The notes: generated from the sequence alone by a model not told the origin. A stretch of 64,000 nt of DNA from Pseudomonas fluorescens HK44 (GCF_000217955.3 NZ_AFOY02000015.1:248001-312000); one strand, 5' to 3'. Positions 34,593 to 45,008 are shown, counted from the first letter of the stretch. Numbers and translations: made by a program.

Positions 34593-35967
34593 CAAAGGCC
34601 CGGTCATTCATGACTGGCGCCCCGAGGACCCCGCATTCTGGGGGAGTAGCGGCAAACAGACCGCCACCCGCAACCTGTGGATTTCCATTCCTGCGCTGCT
34701 GCTGGCCTTTGCGGTGTGGATGGTCTGGAGCACGGTAATTGTGCGTTTGAACGCCATCGGCTTCAGCTTCACCACCGACCAGTTGTTTTGGCTGGCGGCG
34801 TTGCCGGGATTGTCTGGTGCGACCTTGCGCGTCTTCTACTCGTTCATGGTGCCGATTTTCGGTGGCCGGCGCTGGACCGCCCTGAGTACCGCATCGCTGT
34901 TGTTGCCCTCGATCTGGATGGGTTTCGCCGTGCAGAACCCAAGCACCTCTTACAGCGTGTTCGTATTGATCGCCTTGCTCTGCGGTTTTGGTGGCGGCAA
35001 CTTTGCATCGAGCATGTCCAACATCAGCTTCTTCTATCCCAAGTCTCAGCAGGGCACAGCCCTTGGCCTCAACGCCGGGTTGGGCAACCTGGGTGTTTCG
35101 GTGATGCAGTTCTGTGTGCCGCTGGTGATTACTTTCGGTGTCTTCGGTTTCCTGGGCGGCAAGCCGCAAGCCCTGCCGGACGGCGGCCAGTTGTGGCTGC
35201 AAAACGCCGGGCTCATCTGGGTGCCGTTCATTGTCGCGGTGACGCTGATTGCCTGGTTTGGCATGAATGACTTGTCCAGTGCCAGAGCCTCGTTCAGCGA
35301 GCAGGCCGTTATCTTCAAACGCAAGCACAACTGGCTGATGTGCTGGTTGTACCTGGCGACTTTCGGTTCGTTCATCGGTTTTTCCGCGGCGTTTCCACTG
35401 CTGATCAAGACCTCCTTTCCTGACGTCATCGCCTTGAAATTCGCCTTCCTCGGCCCATTGGTCGGCGCACTGGTACGCCCGTTGGGCGGCTGGCTGGCGG
35501 ACAAGCTCGGTGGCGCGAAAGTGACCCTGTGGAACTTCATGCTGATGATCGTGATGGTCTTCGGCGTATTGCACTTCCTCCCTCAGAACGGTTCGGGCGG
35601 TAACTTCTACGGCTTCCTTGGCATGTTCATGCTGCTGTTCATCACCACCGGTATCGGCAATGGCTCCACCTTCCGGATGATCCCGGTGATCTTCCGCACC
35701 CTGCATGAAAAAGCCTCCGCCGGAAAACCGCCCGCCGTGCGCGAACAAGCGCTCAAGGATGCCGGCAAAGAGTCGGCTGCCGTCCTCGGTTTCAGTTCGG
35801 CCATCGGCGCCTTCGGTGCGTTCTTCATTCCAAAATCCTTCGGCACTTCGATGGCCCAGACCGGCGGCCCGGAGATGGCCTTCTACATGTTCGTCGGCTT
35901 TTACCTGAGCTGCATCGTGGTGACCTGGTGGTGGTACGCCCGCAAAGGCGCCGCGACACCCTGCTGA
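34570..35967 (+). CDS. narK2: NarK2-type nitrate/nitrite antiporter
   Basis: The 465-residue product is a NarK2-type MFS protein thought to exchange nitrate for nitrite. The substrate-binding Arg in helix 2 lies in A-T-L-R-V-F-Y-S-F near 83-91. The nitrate signature in helix 5 (G-F-G-G-G-N-F-A-S-S-M-S-N) is normal, as are the helix 8 arginine segment (V-R-P-L-G-G-W) and G-A-F-G-A-F in helix 11. ATG 34570 with AAGGAG ahead is inside the end of narK1. It supplies substrate to NarGHI and removes nitrite. Confidence 0.92.
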   Translation: MSVLQKPDKGPVIHDWRPEDPAFWGSSGKQTATRNLWISIPALLLAFAVWMVWSTVIVRLNAIGFSFTTDQLFWLAALPGLSGATLRVFYSFMVPIFGGRRWTALSTASLLLPSIWMGFAVQNPSTSYSVFVLIALLCGFGGGNFASSMSNISFFYPKSQQGTALGLNAGLGNLGVSVMQFCVPLVITFGVFGFLGGKPQALPDGGQLWLQNAGLIWVPFIVAVTLIAWFGMNDLSSARASFSEQAVIFKRKHNWLMCWLYLATFGSFIGFSAAFPLLIKTSFPDVIALKFAFLGPLVGALVRPLGGWLADKLGGAKVTLWNFMLMIVMVFGVLHFLPQNGSGGNFYGFLGMFMLLFITTGIGNGSTFRMIPVIFRTLHEKASAGKPPAVREQALKDAGKESAAVLGFSSAIGAFGAFFIPKSFGTSMAQTGGPEMAFYMFVGFYLSCIVVTWWWYARKGAATPC

Positions 35968-36033
35968 GACGATCCGAATCCAACCTGCGTGGGCGGGGCA
36001 CAGAACCCCGCAGCAAGCCTGAGAGGACACACC

Positions 36034-39000
36034 GTGAGTCATTTACTGGATCAACTGCGGTTTTTCAATCGCAAGCAAAACGAGTTTTCCGACGGTCACG
36101 GCGAGACCCGCAAAGAGTCTCGCGACTGGGAGAACGTCTACCGTTCACGCTGGCAGTACGACAAGATCGTGCGTTCCACCCACGGGGTGAACTGCACCGG
36201 GTCTTGCTCGTGGAAAATCTACGTCAAGAACGGTTTGATCACTTGGGAAACCCAGCAGACCGACTACCCGCGTACCCGCAACGATCTGCCTAACCATGAA
36301 CCCCGTGGTTGCCCGCGTGGCGCCAGTTACAGCTGGTACATCTACAGCGCCAACCGGCTCAAGTACCCGAAAATCCGCAAGCCGTTGCTCAAGCTGTGGC
36401 GCGATGCGCGGCAGACCCTGGCACCGGTGGAAGCCTGGGCCAGCATTGTCGAGGACAAGGTCAAGGCCGAGTCCTATAAAAGCAAGCGGGGTATGGGGGG
36501 CTTCATTCGCTCCAACTGGGAGGAAGTCAACGAGATCATTGCCGCGGCCAATGTCTACACCATCAAACAATATGGCCCCGACCGCATCGTCGGCTTCTCG
36601 CCGATCCCGGCCATGTCGATGGTCAGCTATGCGGCCGGTTCGCGTTACCTGTCGCTGATCGGCGGCGCTTGCCTGAGTTTCTACGACTGGTACTGCGACT
36701 TGCCACCGGCTTCGCCGATGGTCTGGGGTGAGCAGACCGACGTGCCAGAGTCGGCCGACTGGTACAACTCCAACTACATCATCGCCTGGGGCTCCAACGT
36801 CCCGCAGACGCGCACTCCGGACGCACACTTCTTCACCGAAGTCCGTTACAAGGGCACCAAGACTGTCGCCATCACCCCCGACTATTCGGAAGTGGCCAAG
36901 CTCACCGATCTGTGGCTGAACCCTAAACAAGGCACTGACGCAGCGCTGGCCCAGGCGTTCAATCATGTGATCTTCAAAGAATTCCACCTGGACAAACCGA
37001 GCGCTTATTTCACTGACTACGCCAAGCGCTTCACCGATTTGCCGGTGCTGGTGCTGCTCAAGCAAATGCCCGACAAGGCACCGGGTGCCGGTTACCAGCC
37101 GGACCGCTTCTTGCGCGCCAGTGACCTGACCGACAACCTCGGTCAGGAAAACAACCCGCAATGGAAAACCATCGCTCTGGATGTCAACGGTGAACTGGTA
37201 TCCCCTCAAGGTTCCATCGGTTATCGCTGGGGCGAGAAGGGCAAGTGGAACATCCTCCCTCGTGAAGGCGGCGAAGGCCGTGAGATCGATCTCAAGCTGA
37301 GCCTGATTGGTGATGACGTCGCCGAAGTGGCGTTCCCGTATTTTGCCGGTGAGTCCCACGAGCACTTCCAGCACGTTGCTGGCGATGCCGTGCAATACCG
37401 CCGTGTGCCAGTGCATAACGTGGTGCTGGCAGACGGTAGCGTCGCTAAAGTTGCCACCGTGTTTGATCTGTCGGCAGCCAACCTGGCTATCGACCGCGGT
37501 CTCGGTGGCGCTAACGTCGCCAAGGATTACAACGATGCTTCGGTGCCGGGAACCCCAGCCTGGCAGGAGCAGATCACTGGCGTCAGCCGTGAGAAAGCAA
37601 TCCAGATCGCCCGTGAGTTCGCCGACAACGCCGACAAGACCAAGGGCCGCTCGATGATCATCGTCGGCGCGGCAATGAACCACTGGTACCACATGGACAT
37701 GAACTACCGCGGGCTGATCAACATGCTCATGCTCTGCGGATGTGTCGGTCAGACCGGTGGCGGTTGGGCGCACTACGTCGGCCAGGAAAAACTCCGTCCG
37801 CAATGCGGCTGGCTGCCCCTGGCATTCGGCCTGGACTGGAACCGTCCGCCTCGCCAAATGAACGGTACCAGCTTCTTCTACGCCCACAGTTCGCAATGGC
37901 GCCACGAAAAAATGAGCATGCACGACGTGCTCTCGCCGCTGGCTGATAAATCACAATTTCCCGAGCATGCGCTGGACTACAACATCCGCGCCGAACGTGC
38001 CGGCTGGTTGCCCAGCGCACCGCAACTCAATACCAACCCGCTGCACATTTGCCGCGATGCCGCCGCAGCCGGCATGGACCCGAAAGACTACGTGGTCAAG
38101 TCGCTGCAGGACGGTTCGCTGCGCTTCTCCTGCGAGCAGCCGGACAGCCCGGTGAACTTCCCGCGCAACATGTTTATCTGGCGTTCGAACTTGCTGGGCT
38201 CCTCGGGCAAGGGCCACGAGTACATGCTCAAGTACCTGCTCGGCACCAAAAACGGCGTGATGAACGAAGACATCGGCCAGGTCGGAGATTGCAAACCCGA
38301 AGAAGCCGAATGGGTGGACGAGGGTGCCATCGGCAAGCTTGACCTGGTTACCACGCTGGACTTCCGCATGTCCTCGACCTGCGTCTATTCCGACATCGTC
38401 TTGCCGACCGCGACCTGGTACGAAAAAGACGACATGAACACCTCGGACATGCACCCGTTCATTCACCCGTTATCGGCCGCCATCGACCCGGCGTGGGAAT
38501 CGCGTTCCGATTGGGAGATCTATAAAGGTATCGCCAAGGCGTTTTCCAGCATGTCCGAAGGGCACCTGGGCGTTGAAAAAGACCTGGTGACCATCCCGCT
38601 GATGCACGACAGCGTCGGCGAACTGGCCCAACCCTTTGGCGGTACCGACTGGAAAAGCGCCGGCGTGGCCCCGGTGCCAGGCAAGAACGCGCCGAACCTG
38701 CATGTGGTCGAGCGTGATTACCCGAACATCTACAAACAGTTCTCCTCGCTGGGTCCATTGCTGGAAAAACATGGCAACGGCGGCAAGGGCATCAGCTGGA
38801 ACACCGAAGACGAAGTGAAGTTCCTCGGTGAACTCAATCACCGCGAAGGGGCTGCCGGGATCAGTCATGGTCGCCCGAAAATCGACACGGCAATCGATGC
38901 TGCGGAAGTGATTCTGTCTCTGGCGCCGGAAACCAACGGCCATGTCGCCGTCAAGGCCTGGGCCGCGTTGTCGGAATTTACCGGCATCGATCACAGTCAC

Positions 39001-39807
39001 CTGGCGTTGTCCAAGGCCCACGAGGCGATTCGTTTCCGCGACATTCAGGCACAGCCGCGCAAGATCATCTCCAGCCCGACCTGGTCGGGTCTCGAAGACG
39101 ATCACGTCAGCTACAACGCCGGCTACACCAACGTTCACGAAGCCATCCCATGGCGCACCATCACCGGTCGCCAGCAGTTCTACCAGGATCACCCGTGGAT
39201 GCAGGCGTTCGGCGAGCAACTGATGAGTTATCGGCCGCCGGTCAACACCCGGACCATCGAAGGGGTGAAAGGCAAGCGCAGTAACGGCGAGACCGAAATC
39301 GTCCTGAACTGGATTACTCCGCACCAGAAATGGGGCATTCACAGTACCTACAGCGACAATCTGCTGATGCTGACCCTCAGCCGCGGCGGGCCGATTGTCT
39401 GGCTCTCGGAGATCGACGCGAAACGCGCCGGCATCGAGGACAACGACTGGATCGAGTGCTTCAACGTCAACGGCGCACTGACCGCCCGGGCGGTGGTCAG
39501 CCAGCGGGTCAAGGAAGGCATGGTGATGATGTACCACGCCCAGGAACGGATCGTGAACGTGCCAGGTTCAGAAACCACCAAGACCCGTGGCGGCCACCAC
39601 AACTCAGTCACCCGGGTGGTGCTCAAGCCGACCCACATGATCGGCGGCTACGCCCAGCAGGCCTACGGTTTCAACTATTACGGCACGGTCGGCTGCAACC
39701 GCGATGAATTCGTCGTGGTGCGCAAGATGGCCAAAGTCGACTGGCTCGACGGTTCAAGTGGCGATGACCTGCCACGTCCCCTGCCGACCGATATCGAGGA
39801 GAACTGA
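36034..39807 (+). CDS. narG: Respiratory nitrate reductase catalytic subunit NarG
   Basis: NarG reduces nitrate at a molybdo-bis-guanine-dinucleotide centre on the cytoplasmic side. The 1257-residue product starts at GTG 36034 with GAGAGGACA ahead. It has the H/C-x3-C-x3-C cluster FS0 region (T-H-G-V-N-C-T-G-S-C-S-W then G-C-P-R-G) near 48-96. The Asp that binds Mo lies in Y-N-S-N-Y-I-I-A-W-G-S-N. The C-terminal MoCo domain and length agree with E. coli NarG (about 1246). It has no cleavable Tat signal, as expected. Confidence 0.97.
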   Translation: MSHLLDQLRFFNRKQNEFSDGHGETRKESRDWENVYRSRWQYDKIVRSTHGVNCTGSCSWKIYVKNGLITWETQQTDYPRTRNDLPNHEPRGCPRGASYSWYIYSANRLKYPKIRKPLLKLWRDARQTLAPVEAWASIVEDKVKAESYKSKRGMGGFIRSNWEEVNEIIAAANVYTIKQYGPDRIVGFSPIPAMSMVSYAAGSRYLSLIGGACLSFYDWYCDLPPASPMVWGEQTDVPESADWYNSNYIIAWGSNVPQTRTPDAHFFTEVRYKGTKTVAITPDYSEVAKLTDLWLNPKQGTDAALAQAFNHVIFKEFHLDKPSAYFTDYAKRFTDLPVLVLLKQMPDKAPGAGYQPDRFLRASDLTDNLGQENNPQWKTIALDVNGELVSPQGSIGYRWGEKGKWNILPREGGEGREIDLKLSLIGDDVAEVAFPYFAGESHEHFQHVAGDAVQYRRVPVHNVVLADGSVAKVATVFDLSAANLAIDRGLGGANVAKDYNDASVPGTPAWQEQITGVSREKAIQIAREFADNADKTKGRSMIIVGAAMNHWYHMDMNYRGLINMLMLCGCVGQTGGGWAHYVGQEKLRPQCGWLPLAFGLDWNRPPRQMNGTSFFYAHSSQWRHEKMSMHDVLSPLADKSQFPEHALDYNIRAERAGWLPSAPQLNTNPLHICRDAAAAGMDPKDYVVKSLQDGSLRFSCEQPDSPVNFPRNMFIWRSNLLGSSGKGHEYMLKYLLGTKNGVMNEDIGQVGDCKPEEAEWVDEGAIGKLDLVTTLDFRMSSTCVYSDIVLPTATWYEKDDMNTSDMHPFIHPLSAAIDPAWESRSDWEIYKGIAKAFSSMSEGHLGVEKDLVTIPLMHDSVGELAQPFGGTDWKSAGVAPVPGKNAPNLHVVERDYPNIYKQFSSLGPLLEKHGNGGKGISWNTEDEVKFLGELNHREGAAGISHGRPKIDTAIDAAEVILSLAPETNGHVAVKAWAALSEFTGIDHSHLALSKAHEAIRFRDIQAQPRKIISSPTWSGLEDDHVSYNAGYTNVHEAIPWRTITGRQQFYQDHPWMQAFGEQLMSYRPPVNTRTIEGVKGKRSNGETEIVLNWITPHQKWGIHSTYSDNLLMLTLSRGGPIVWLSEIDAKRAGIEDNDWIECFNVNGALTARAVVSQRVKEGMVMMYHAQERIVNVPGSETTKTRGGHHNSVTRVVLKPTHMIGGYAQQAYGFNYYGTVGCNRDEFVVVRKMAKVDWLDGSSGDDLPRPLPTDIEEN

Positions 39808-39808
39808 G

Positions 39809-41347
39809 ATGAAGATTCGCTCACAAATCGGCATGGTTCTGAACCTGGACAAATGCATCGGTTGCCACACCTGCTCGATCACCTGCAAAAACGTCTGGAC
39901 CAGCCGCGAAGGTATGGAATACGCCTGGTTCAACAACGTCGAATCGAAGCCGGGGATTGGCTATCCGAAAGAATGGGAGAACCAGGACAAGTGGAAGGGC
40001 GGCTGGATTCGCAACGCCAACGGCACGATCAACCCGCGCATCGGCGGGAAATTCCGGGTGTTGGCGAACATTTTCGCCAACCCTGACCTGCCGAGCCTCG
40101 ACGACTATTACGAACCCTTCGACTTCGATTACCAGCACCTGCACACCGCGCCACTGGGCGAGCACCAGCCAACAGCGCGACCGCGTTCGCTGATCTCCGG
40201 CAAGCGCATGGAGAAAATCGAGTGGGGCCCGAACTGGGAGGAAATTCTCGGCACCGAATTCGCCAAGCGCCGCAAGGACAAGAACTTCGACAAGATCCAG
40301 GCGGACATTTACGGCGAATACGAAAACACCTTCATGATGTATCTGCCGCGCCTGTGCGAGCACTGTCTCAATCCGACGTGCGCGGCCTCGTGCCCGAGCG
40401 GGGCGATCTACAAGCGCGAAGAGGATGGCATCGTCCTGATCGACCAGGAAAAATGCCGTGGCTGGCGGATGTGCATCAGCGGTTGCCCGTACAAGAAGAT
40501 CTATTTCAACTGGAAAAGCGGCAAGTCCGAGAAGTGCATCTTCTGCTACCCGCGTATCGAAGCCGGGATGCCGACCGTTTGCGCCGAAACCTGTGTCGGC
40601 CGTATCCGCTACCTCGGCGTGCTGCTGTATGACGCTGATCGCATCAGCGAAGTGGCGAGCACCGCCAACGAGCAGGATCTGTACGAGAAACAACTGGAGA
40701 TCTTCCTCGACCCGAATGACCCAGCGGTGATCCGTCAGGCCTTGGCCGATGGTGTGCCGCAGTCGGTGATCGACTCTGCGCAACGTTCGCCGGTCTACAA
40801 AATGGCCGTGGACTGGAAGCTGGCACTGCCGCTGCATCCGGAGTACCGCACCTTGCCGATGGTTTGGTACGTGCCGCCGCTGTCGCCGATCCAGAACGCC
40901 GCTACCGCCGGCACCGTAGGCATGAACGGGGTGATCCCGGATGTCGACAGCCTGCGTATTCCACTGAAGTACCTGGCGAACCTGCTGACAGCGGGCGATG
41001 AAAAACCGGTCAAGCGTGCGCTTAAACGCTTGCTGGCGATGCGCGCCTATAAACGCTCCGAGCAGGTCGATGGCGTTCAGGACCTGCAAGTGCTGGCGGA
41101 TGTCGGCTTGAGCGTGGCCCAGGTCGAAGAGATGTATCGCTACCTGGCGATTGCCAACTATGAAGACCGATTTGTTGTACCGAGTGCGCACCGTGAAGAC
41201 GCCATGAGCGACGCCTTCGCCGAGCGCTCCGGTTGCGGTTTCAGTTTCGGCAGCGGCTGTAGCGGCAGCTCCGACACCAACATGTTCGGCGCCAAGAAAG
41301 CCAACCGCCGCGACATCCTCAAAACCGTCCAGTTGTGGGAGGAATGA
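39809..41347 (+). CDS. narH: Nitrate reductase iron-sulfur subunit NarH
   Basis: NarH holds three 4Fe-4S clusters and one 3Fe-4S cluster passing electrons from NarI to NarG. The 512-residue product has cysteine groups C-I-G-C-H-T-C-S-I-T-C near 16-26, C-E-H-C-L-N-P-T-C near 184-192, C-R-G-W-R-M-C-I-S-G-C near 217-227 (with Trp in the 3Fe-4S group) and C-I-F-C near 244. ATG 39809 begins one base after the narG stop. The C-terminal tail (G-C-G-F-S-F-G-S-G-C-S-G) is Gly/Ser-rich. Confidence 0.96.
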   Translation: MKIRSQIGMVLNLDKCIGCHTCSITCKNVWTSREGMEYAWFNNVESKPGIGYPKEWENQDKWKGGWIRNANGTINPRIGGKFRVLANIFANPDLPSLDDYYEPFDFDYQHLHTAPLGEHQPTARPRSLISGKRMEKIEWGPNWEEILGTEFAKRRKDKNFDKIQADIYGEYENTFMMYLPRLCEHCLNPTCAASCPSGAIYKREEDGIVLIDQEKCRGWRMCISGCPYKKIYFNWKSGKSEKCIFCYPRIEAGMPTVCAETCVGRIRYLGVLLYDADRISEVASTANEQDLYEKQLEIFLDPNDPAVIRQALADGVPQSVIDSAQRSPVYKMAVDWKLALPLHPEYRTLPMVWYVPPLSPIQNAATAGTVGMNGVIPDVDSLRIPLKYLANLLTAGDEKPVKRALKRLLAMRAYKRSEQVDGVQDLQVLADVGLSVAQVEEMYRYLAIANYEDRFVVPSAHREDAMSDAFAERSGCGFSFGSGCSGSSDTNMFGAKKANRRDILKTVQLWEE

Positions 41348-41349
41348 GC

Positions 41350-42105
41350 ATGCAAATTCTCAAAGTGATTTCGCTGCTGCTCGACTACCCGACCGAGGCA
41401 TTGATTGGTGGTCGCGACGAACTGGAGCAGGCGATCATTGAGTCCCGGGAAATCAGCCCCAAGCAGCGCGGTGCGTTGTTCGAGTTGCTGGAGCTGATCT
41501 GCGCCAATGACCTGATGGACGGACAGGAGCACTACGGTGCGCTGTTCGGCAGGGGGCGTTCGCTGTCGCTGCTGCTGTTCGAGCATGTGCACGGTGAGTC
41601 CCGTGACCGAGGTCAGGCGATGGTCGACATGATGGCGCAATACGAAGCCGCCGGGTTTGCCATCGGCGTCAAAGAACTTCCGGACTATATCCCGCTGTAT
41701 CTGGAGTTCCTTTCTACTCGCGAAGACATCGAGGCCCGCGAGGGCCTGGCAGATGTGTCGCACCTGCTGGCCTTGCTCGCGGCGCGTCTGGATGAGCGTG
41801 AAAGCGCGTACGCCAGTTGCTTCCGCGCGCTGCTGCAAATTGCCGGGGCCGAGCCGCATCAGGCGGTGGCCGACCTGCGGGCGCAGGTGGCTGCTGAGCC
41901 GCGTGACGACTCCCTCGAAGCCCTCGACAAGATCTGGGAAGAGGAGGCCGTGGACTTTCTCCAGGCCGAACAGCAGGACCGTTGCAGTTCGCTGCCAAGT
42001 GCACCGGGCAAGGTCCGGGAAGAAAGCGCGGTGCCGCTGCACTGGGTGGATTTTCAGCATGAAGGGCTGGCCGCCATGCCGGTGAAGGAGGCAGGTAATG
42101 TCTAA
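41350..42105 (+). CDS. narJ: Nitrate reductase assembly chaperone NarJ
   Basis: NarJ binds apo-NarG and allows molybdenum cofactor insertion and NarI attachment. The 251-residue product has the family features L-K-V-I-S-L-L-L-D-Y-P-T at the start and the E-H-V-H-G-E-S-R-D-R-G-Q-A-M segment near 78-91, then L-P-D-Y-I-P-L-Y-L-E-F-L near 113-124. ATG 41350 is preferred over ATG 41344 because GGGAGG is at the right distance only for 41350. It overlaps narI by eight bases. Confidence 0.93.
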   Translation: MQILKVISLLLDYPTEALIGGRDELEQAIIESREISPKQRGALFELLELICANDLMDGQEHYGALFGRGRSLSLLLFEHVHGESRDRGQAMVDMMAQYEAAGFAIGVKELPDYIPLYLEFLSTREDIEAREGLADVSHLLALLAARLDERESAYASCFRALLQIAGAEPHQAVADLRAQVAAEPRDDSLEALDKIWEEEAVDFLQAEQQDRCSSLPSAPGKVREESAVPLHWVDFQHEGLAAMPVKEAGNV

Positions 42106-42778
42106 ATGGAATCTGTTGTTGTTCGGGATCTATCCCTACGTCGCCCTGGCTATTTGCCTGATTGGCAGTTGGGCACGCTTCGATCTGTCGCAGTACACCT
42201 GGAAGGCAGGCTCCAGTCAGATGCTTAACCAGCGCGGCATGCGCGTGGCGAGCAACTTTTTCCACATCGGCGTGTTGTTCATACTGGCCGGGCACTTCGT
42301 CGGCCTGCTGACCCCGGCGTCGGTTTACCACCATGTGATCAGCACTGAGAACAAGCAACTGCTGGCAATGGTCTCCGGCGGGCTTTTCGGTCTGTTGTGC
42401 CTGGTTGGCCTACTGATGCTGGTCAATCGGCGGCTGAGCGATCCACGGGTACGCGCCACTTCCAGCACTTCGGACATTCTGGTGTTGCTGGTACTGCTGG
42501 CGCAGTTGCTGCTCGGTCTGCTGACGATTGTGGCGTCCACCGAACACATGGACGGCTCGGTGATGGTGATGCTCGCCGATTGGGCGCAGAACACCGTGCT
42601 GTTGCGGCCGATGGAAGCGGCGGCGTCCATCGCGCCGGTTGGCTTGACCTACAAGCTGCATGTATTTCTCGGTTTGACCCTGTTCGTGCTGTTCCCCTTC
42701 ACCCGTCTCGTACACATGATCAGTGCACCGGTCTGGTACTTGGGGCGTCGTTATCAAATCGTTCGTCAGAAGTTCTGA
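42098..42778 (+). CDS. narI: Nitrate reductase cytochrome b subunit NarI
   Basis: NarI oxidises quinol in the membrane and anchors NarGH. The 226-residue product has five helices and the four heme-b histidines in F-F-H-I-G-V-L-F-I-L-A-G-H-F (helix 2) and Y-K-L-H-V-F-L-G-L then R-L-V-H-M-I-S (helix 5). Length is normal. It closes the core nar genes; the parvulin gene follows after ten bases. Confidence 0.96.
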   Translation: MSKWNLLLFGIYPYVALAICLIGSWARFDLSQYTWKAGSSQMLNQRGMRVASNFFHIGVLFILAGHFVGLLTPASVYHHVISTENKQLLAMVSGGLFGLLCLVGLLMLVNRRLSDPRVRATSSTSDILVLLVLLAQLLLGLLTIVASTEHMDGSVMVMLADWAQNTVLLRPMEAAASIAPVGLTYKLHVFLGLTLFVLFPFTRLVHMISAPVWYLGRRYQIVRQKF

Positions 42779-42788
42779 GGAGACAATC

Positions 42789-43748
42789 ATGTCAGGTGGA
42801 TGTGGATGTGGTGGCGGTAACGGGGGCAGCGGTGGCTGCGGTTCTTCCAAACAAGCGGAGCCCGATGTTGTGGATATCGCGCCGACCGGGGCGGTGCAGT
42901 TTGACGCACGCCCGGTTGAGCCGGCGGCCCATGACGCCCCGGCGCAGTTGATCGCCAGCAGTGAGCAGGAGTGGCCGATCATCAGCGTCAACGAGGTGTC
43001 GATCACCCCGGAAGCGATGGCTCAGGAGCTTCAATATCATCCGGCGGAAAGCCGCGAGGAGGCGGTCTATCTGGCCGCCAGGGCGCTGGTGATCCGCGAG
43101 TTGTTGCAGCAACGCATTGCCGATCTCGGCGTGTCGCTGGAAATCGGCTCCGGTGAGAACGAAGAAGAAGCGGCCACGCGCTTGTTGCTTGAGCGTGAGG
43201 TGCAGGTCCCTCAGTGCGATGAGGAAACCAGCCTTCGCTACTACGAAAACAATCGCGGGCGCTTTCACAGCGCGCCGTTGCTGGCGGTGCGGCACATCCT
43301 GCTCGAATGTGCGCCGGACGATGCCGAGGCCCGGGCGCTTGCGCATGTTCAAGCTGAAATTCTGTTGCAGCGGCTGGAGGATTTTCCCGGCAGTTTCGCC
43401 GAGATGGCGGTGAAATATTCGGCCTGCCCGTCGAAGGCCCAGGGCGGTTCTTTGGGGCAGATCAGCAAGGGTCAGACCGTGCCTGAACTGGAACGTCAAC
43501 TGTTCACCCTCACGCCGGGGCTGGCGAGTAAACCGCTGGAAAGCCGTTACGGTTGGCATGTGGTCAGTGTCGATCAGCGGATCGAAGGCATGCCGTTGCC
43601 CTATGAAGTGGTGTCGACGGCGATCCGCACGCAGTTGCAGCAAGGCGTCTGGCAAAAAGCCCTGGTGCAATACCTGCAAACCCTGATCGGTGCAGCGGAT
43701 ATTCGCGGGATCCACTTGCAGGGCGCCGACTCACCGCTAGTGCAGTGA
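42789..43748 (+). CDS. Parvulin-type peptidyl-prolyl isomerase of the nar operon
   Basis: The 319-residue product has a Gly/Cys-rich start ([10 protein letters not shown] then G-G-C-G) with no signal peptide, a NifM/SurA-like helical middle, and a parvulin domain (about 180-275) with [27 protein letters not shown] and R-Y-G-W-H-V-V. It is placed between narI and moaA as in other pseudomonad nar operons. A role in folding of Nar subunits is inferred from context. The cysteines could bind a metal. ATG 42789 follows GAGGAGA. Confidence 0.85.
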   Translation: MSGGCGCGGGNGGSGGCGSSKQAEPDVVDIAPTGAVQFDARPVEPAAHDAPAQLIASSEQEWPIISVNEVSITPEAMAQELQYHPAESREEAVYLAARALVIRELLQQRIADLGVSLEIGSGENEEEAATRLLLEREVQVPQCDEETSLRYYENNRGRFHSAPLLAVRHILLECAPDDAEARALAHVQAEILLQRLEDFPGSFAEMAVKYSACPSKAQGGSLGQISKGQTVPELERQLFTLTPGLASKPLESRYGWHVVSVDQRIEGMPLPYEVVSTAIRTQLQQGVWQKALVQYLQTLIGAADIRGIHLQGADSPLVQ

Positions 43749-43773
43749 GCCTTGGGGTAAACGGGGAGATGTG

Positions 43774-44766
43774 ATGAACGCTGTCATGCAGGATGGTTTT
43801 GGACGGCAGATCGACTATCTGCGGATGTCGGTGACGGACCGTTGTGATTTTCGCTGTGTGTATTGCATGGCGAAAAACATGACTTTTCTGCCGCGTCAGC
43901 AGGTCCTGACGCTGGAGGAGCTGCAGCGTCTGGCGGCGCTGTTCGTCGGCCAAGGTGTTCGCAAAATCCGACTCACCGGCGGCGAACCGCTGATCCGTCC
44001 CGGTATTGTCGGGCTGTGCCGCAACATCGCCGCCTTACCCGGTTTGCGCGAGCTGGTGCTGACCAGCAACGGCTCGCAACTGGGCCGTTTGGCCCGGCCG
44101 TTGGCGGAGGCAGGGGTCAAGCGGATGAACATCAGCCTCGATAGCCTGGACGGGCAGAAGTTTCGCGCGATTACCCGCAACGGCGACCTCGATCAGGTGC
44201 TGGGCGGCATTGAAGCAGCGCGGGGCGCGGGGTTCGAGCGGATCAAACTGAACTGCGTGGTGATGAAGGGGCGCAACTTCGATGAAGTCCCGGCGTTGGT
44301 GCAATACGCCATTGATCAACACATCGATATCAGTTTTATCGAAGAAATGCCCTTGGGCGATGTCGGCCGCGCGCGTGGCGAGTCGTTTTGCTCCAGCGAC
44401 GAAGTGCGGGCGTTGATCGCCAGTCGTCATCGGTTGCTCGACAGCACCGAAAACAGTGGCGGGCCGGCACGCTACGTTCGCCTGGAACGCCATGCCGATA
44501 CCCGGATCGGTTTCATTTCACCCAACAGCCACAACTTCTGTGGCAGCTGCAACCGGGTGCGGATGACCGTTGAGGGGAAGCTGTTGCTCTGTCTGGGGCA
44601 GGACGATGCCCTGGATTTACGCGGATTACTGCGGCGTTACCCGCTGGATGACCAACCCCTGATCAACGCGGTGCAGAAGGCCTTGCGCGGCAAGCCGCTG
44701 CGCCACGACTTCGGCCCCAAAGGGGAGGTGCAGATTGTGCGGTTCATGAACATGAGCGGCGGTTGA
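43774..44766 (+). CDS. moaA: GTP 3',8-cyclase MoaA
   Basis: MoaA is the radical-SAM enzyme that starts molybdopterin synthesis. The 330-residue product has [13 protein letters not shown] at about 20-32 (C-x3-C-x2-C), T-G-G-E-P-L near 70, and the second cluster motif [10 protein letters not shown] near 255. It ends in S-G-G, the C-terminal Gly-Gly needed for activity. ATG 43774 with GGGGAGATG ahead. The gene lies at the end of the nar operon, matching cofactor supply to NarG. Confidence 0.95.
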   Translation: MNAVMQDGFGRQIDYLRMSVTDRCDFRCVYCMAKNMTFLPRQQVLTLEELQRLAALFVGQGVRKIRLTGGEPLIRPGIVGLCRNIAALPGLRELVLTSNGSQLGRLARPLAEAGVKRMNISLDSLDGQKFRAITRNGDLDQVLGGIEAARGAGFERIKLNCVVMKGRNFDEVPALVQYAIDQHIDISFIEEMPLGDVGRARGESFCSSDEVRALIASRHRLLDSTENSGGPARYVRLERHADTRIGFISPNSHNFCGSCNRVRMTVEGKLLLCLGQDDALDLRGLLRRYPLDDQPLINAVQKALRGKPLRHDFGPKGEVQIVRFMNMSGG

Positions 44767-44805
44767 ACTGATCTGTTAAGGAAAGAGTTTGCTAAACACA
44801 ATCCT

Positions 44806-44936
44806 TGTGGCGAGGGAGCTTGCTCCCGCTCGGCCGCGAAGCGGTCGTAATCCTGCAAGCTCGATTTGTCTGAATAATCGTGTTGCCTCATTTAGGGTTG
44901 CTTCGCAACCCAGCGCGAGCAAGCTCCCTCGCCACA
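44806..44936. repeat. REP doublet (REPIN), copy 4
   Basis: Arms GTGGCGAGGGAGCTTGCTCC and GAGCAAGCTCCCTCGCCACA flank an inner part with CGCGAAGCGGTCG and TTGCTTCGCAACC half-sites. Sits between moaA and nrdD and may separate their messages. Confidence 0.9.
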
Positions 44937-44994
44937 GTGTTCGCAGCGGATTCTCCCTTCACCGTCATCGGGCGGTTTTTTTCACCGGCAAATC

Positions 44995-45008
44995 TTGACG
45001 TCGATCAA
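44995..45008 (+). promoter_or_regulatory. Anr/Dnr box and -10 before nrdD
   Basis: TTGAC-GTCG-ATCAA with TAGTCT at 45031-45036, 32 bases from its centre. The nrdD ATG is at 45095. Fits anaerobic induction of class III ribonucleotide reductase. Confidence 0.78.

Noticed and set aside
34483..36042. Minus-strand open frame of 519 codons opposite narK2
   Set aside because: Shadow of a high-GC gene; composition (His, Gln, Glu, Gly rich) is typical of antisense frames.
36145..37923. Minus-strand open frame of 592 codons opposite narG
   Set aside because: Shadow frame; narG is certain on the plus strand and covers it fully.
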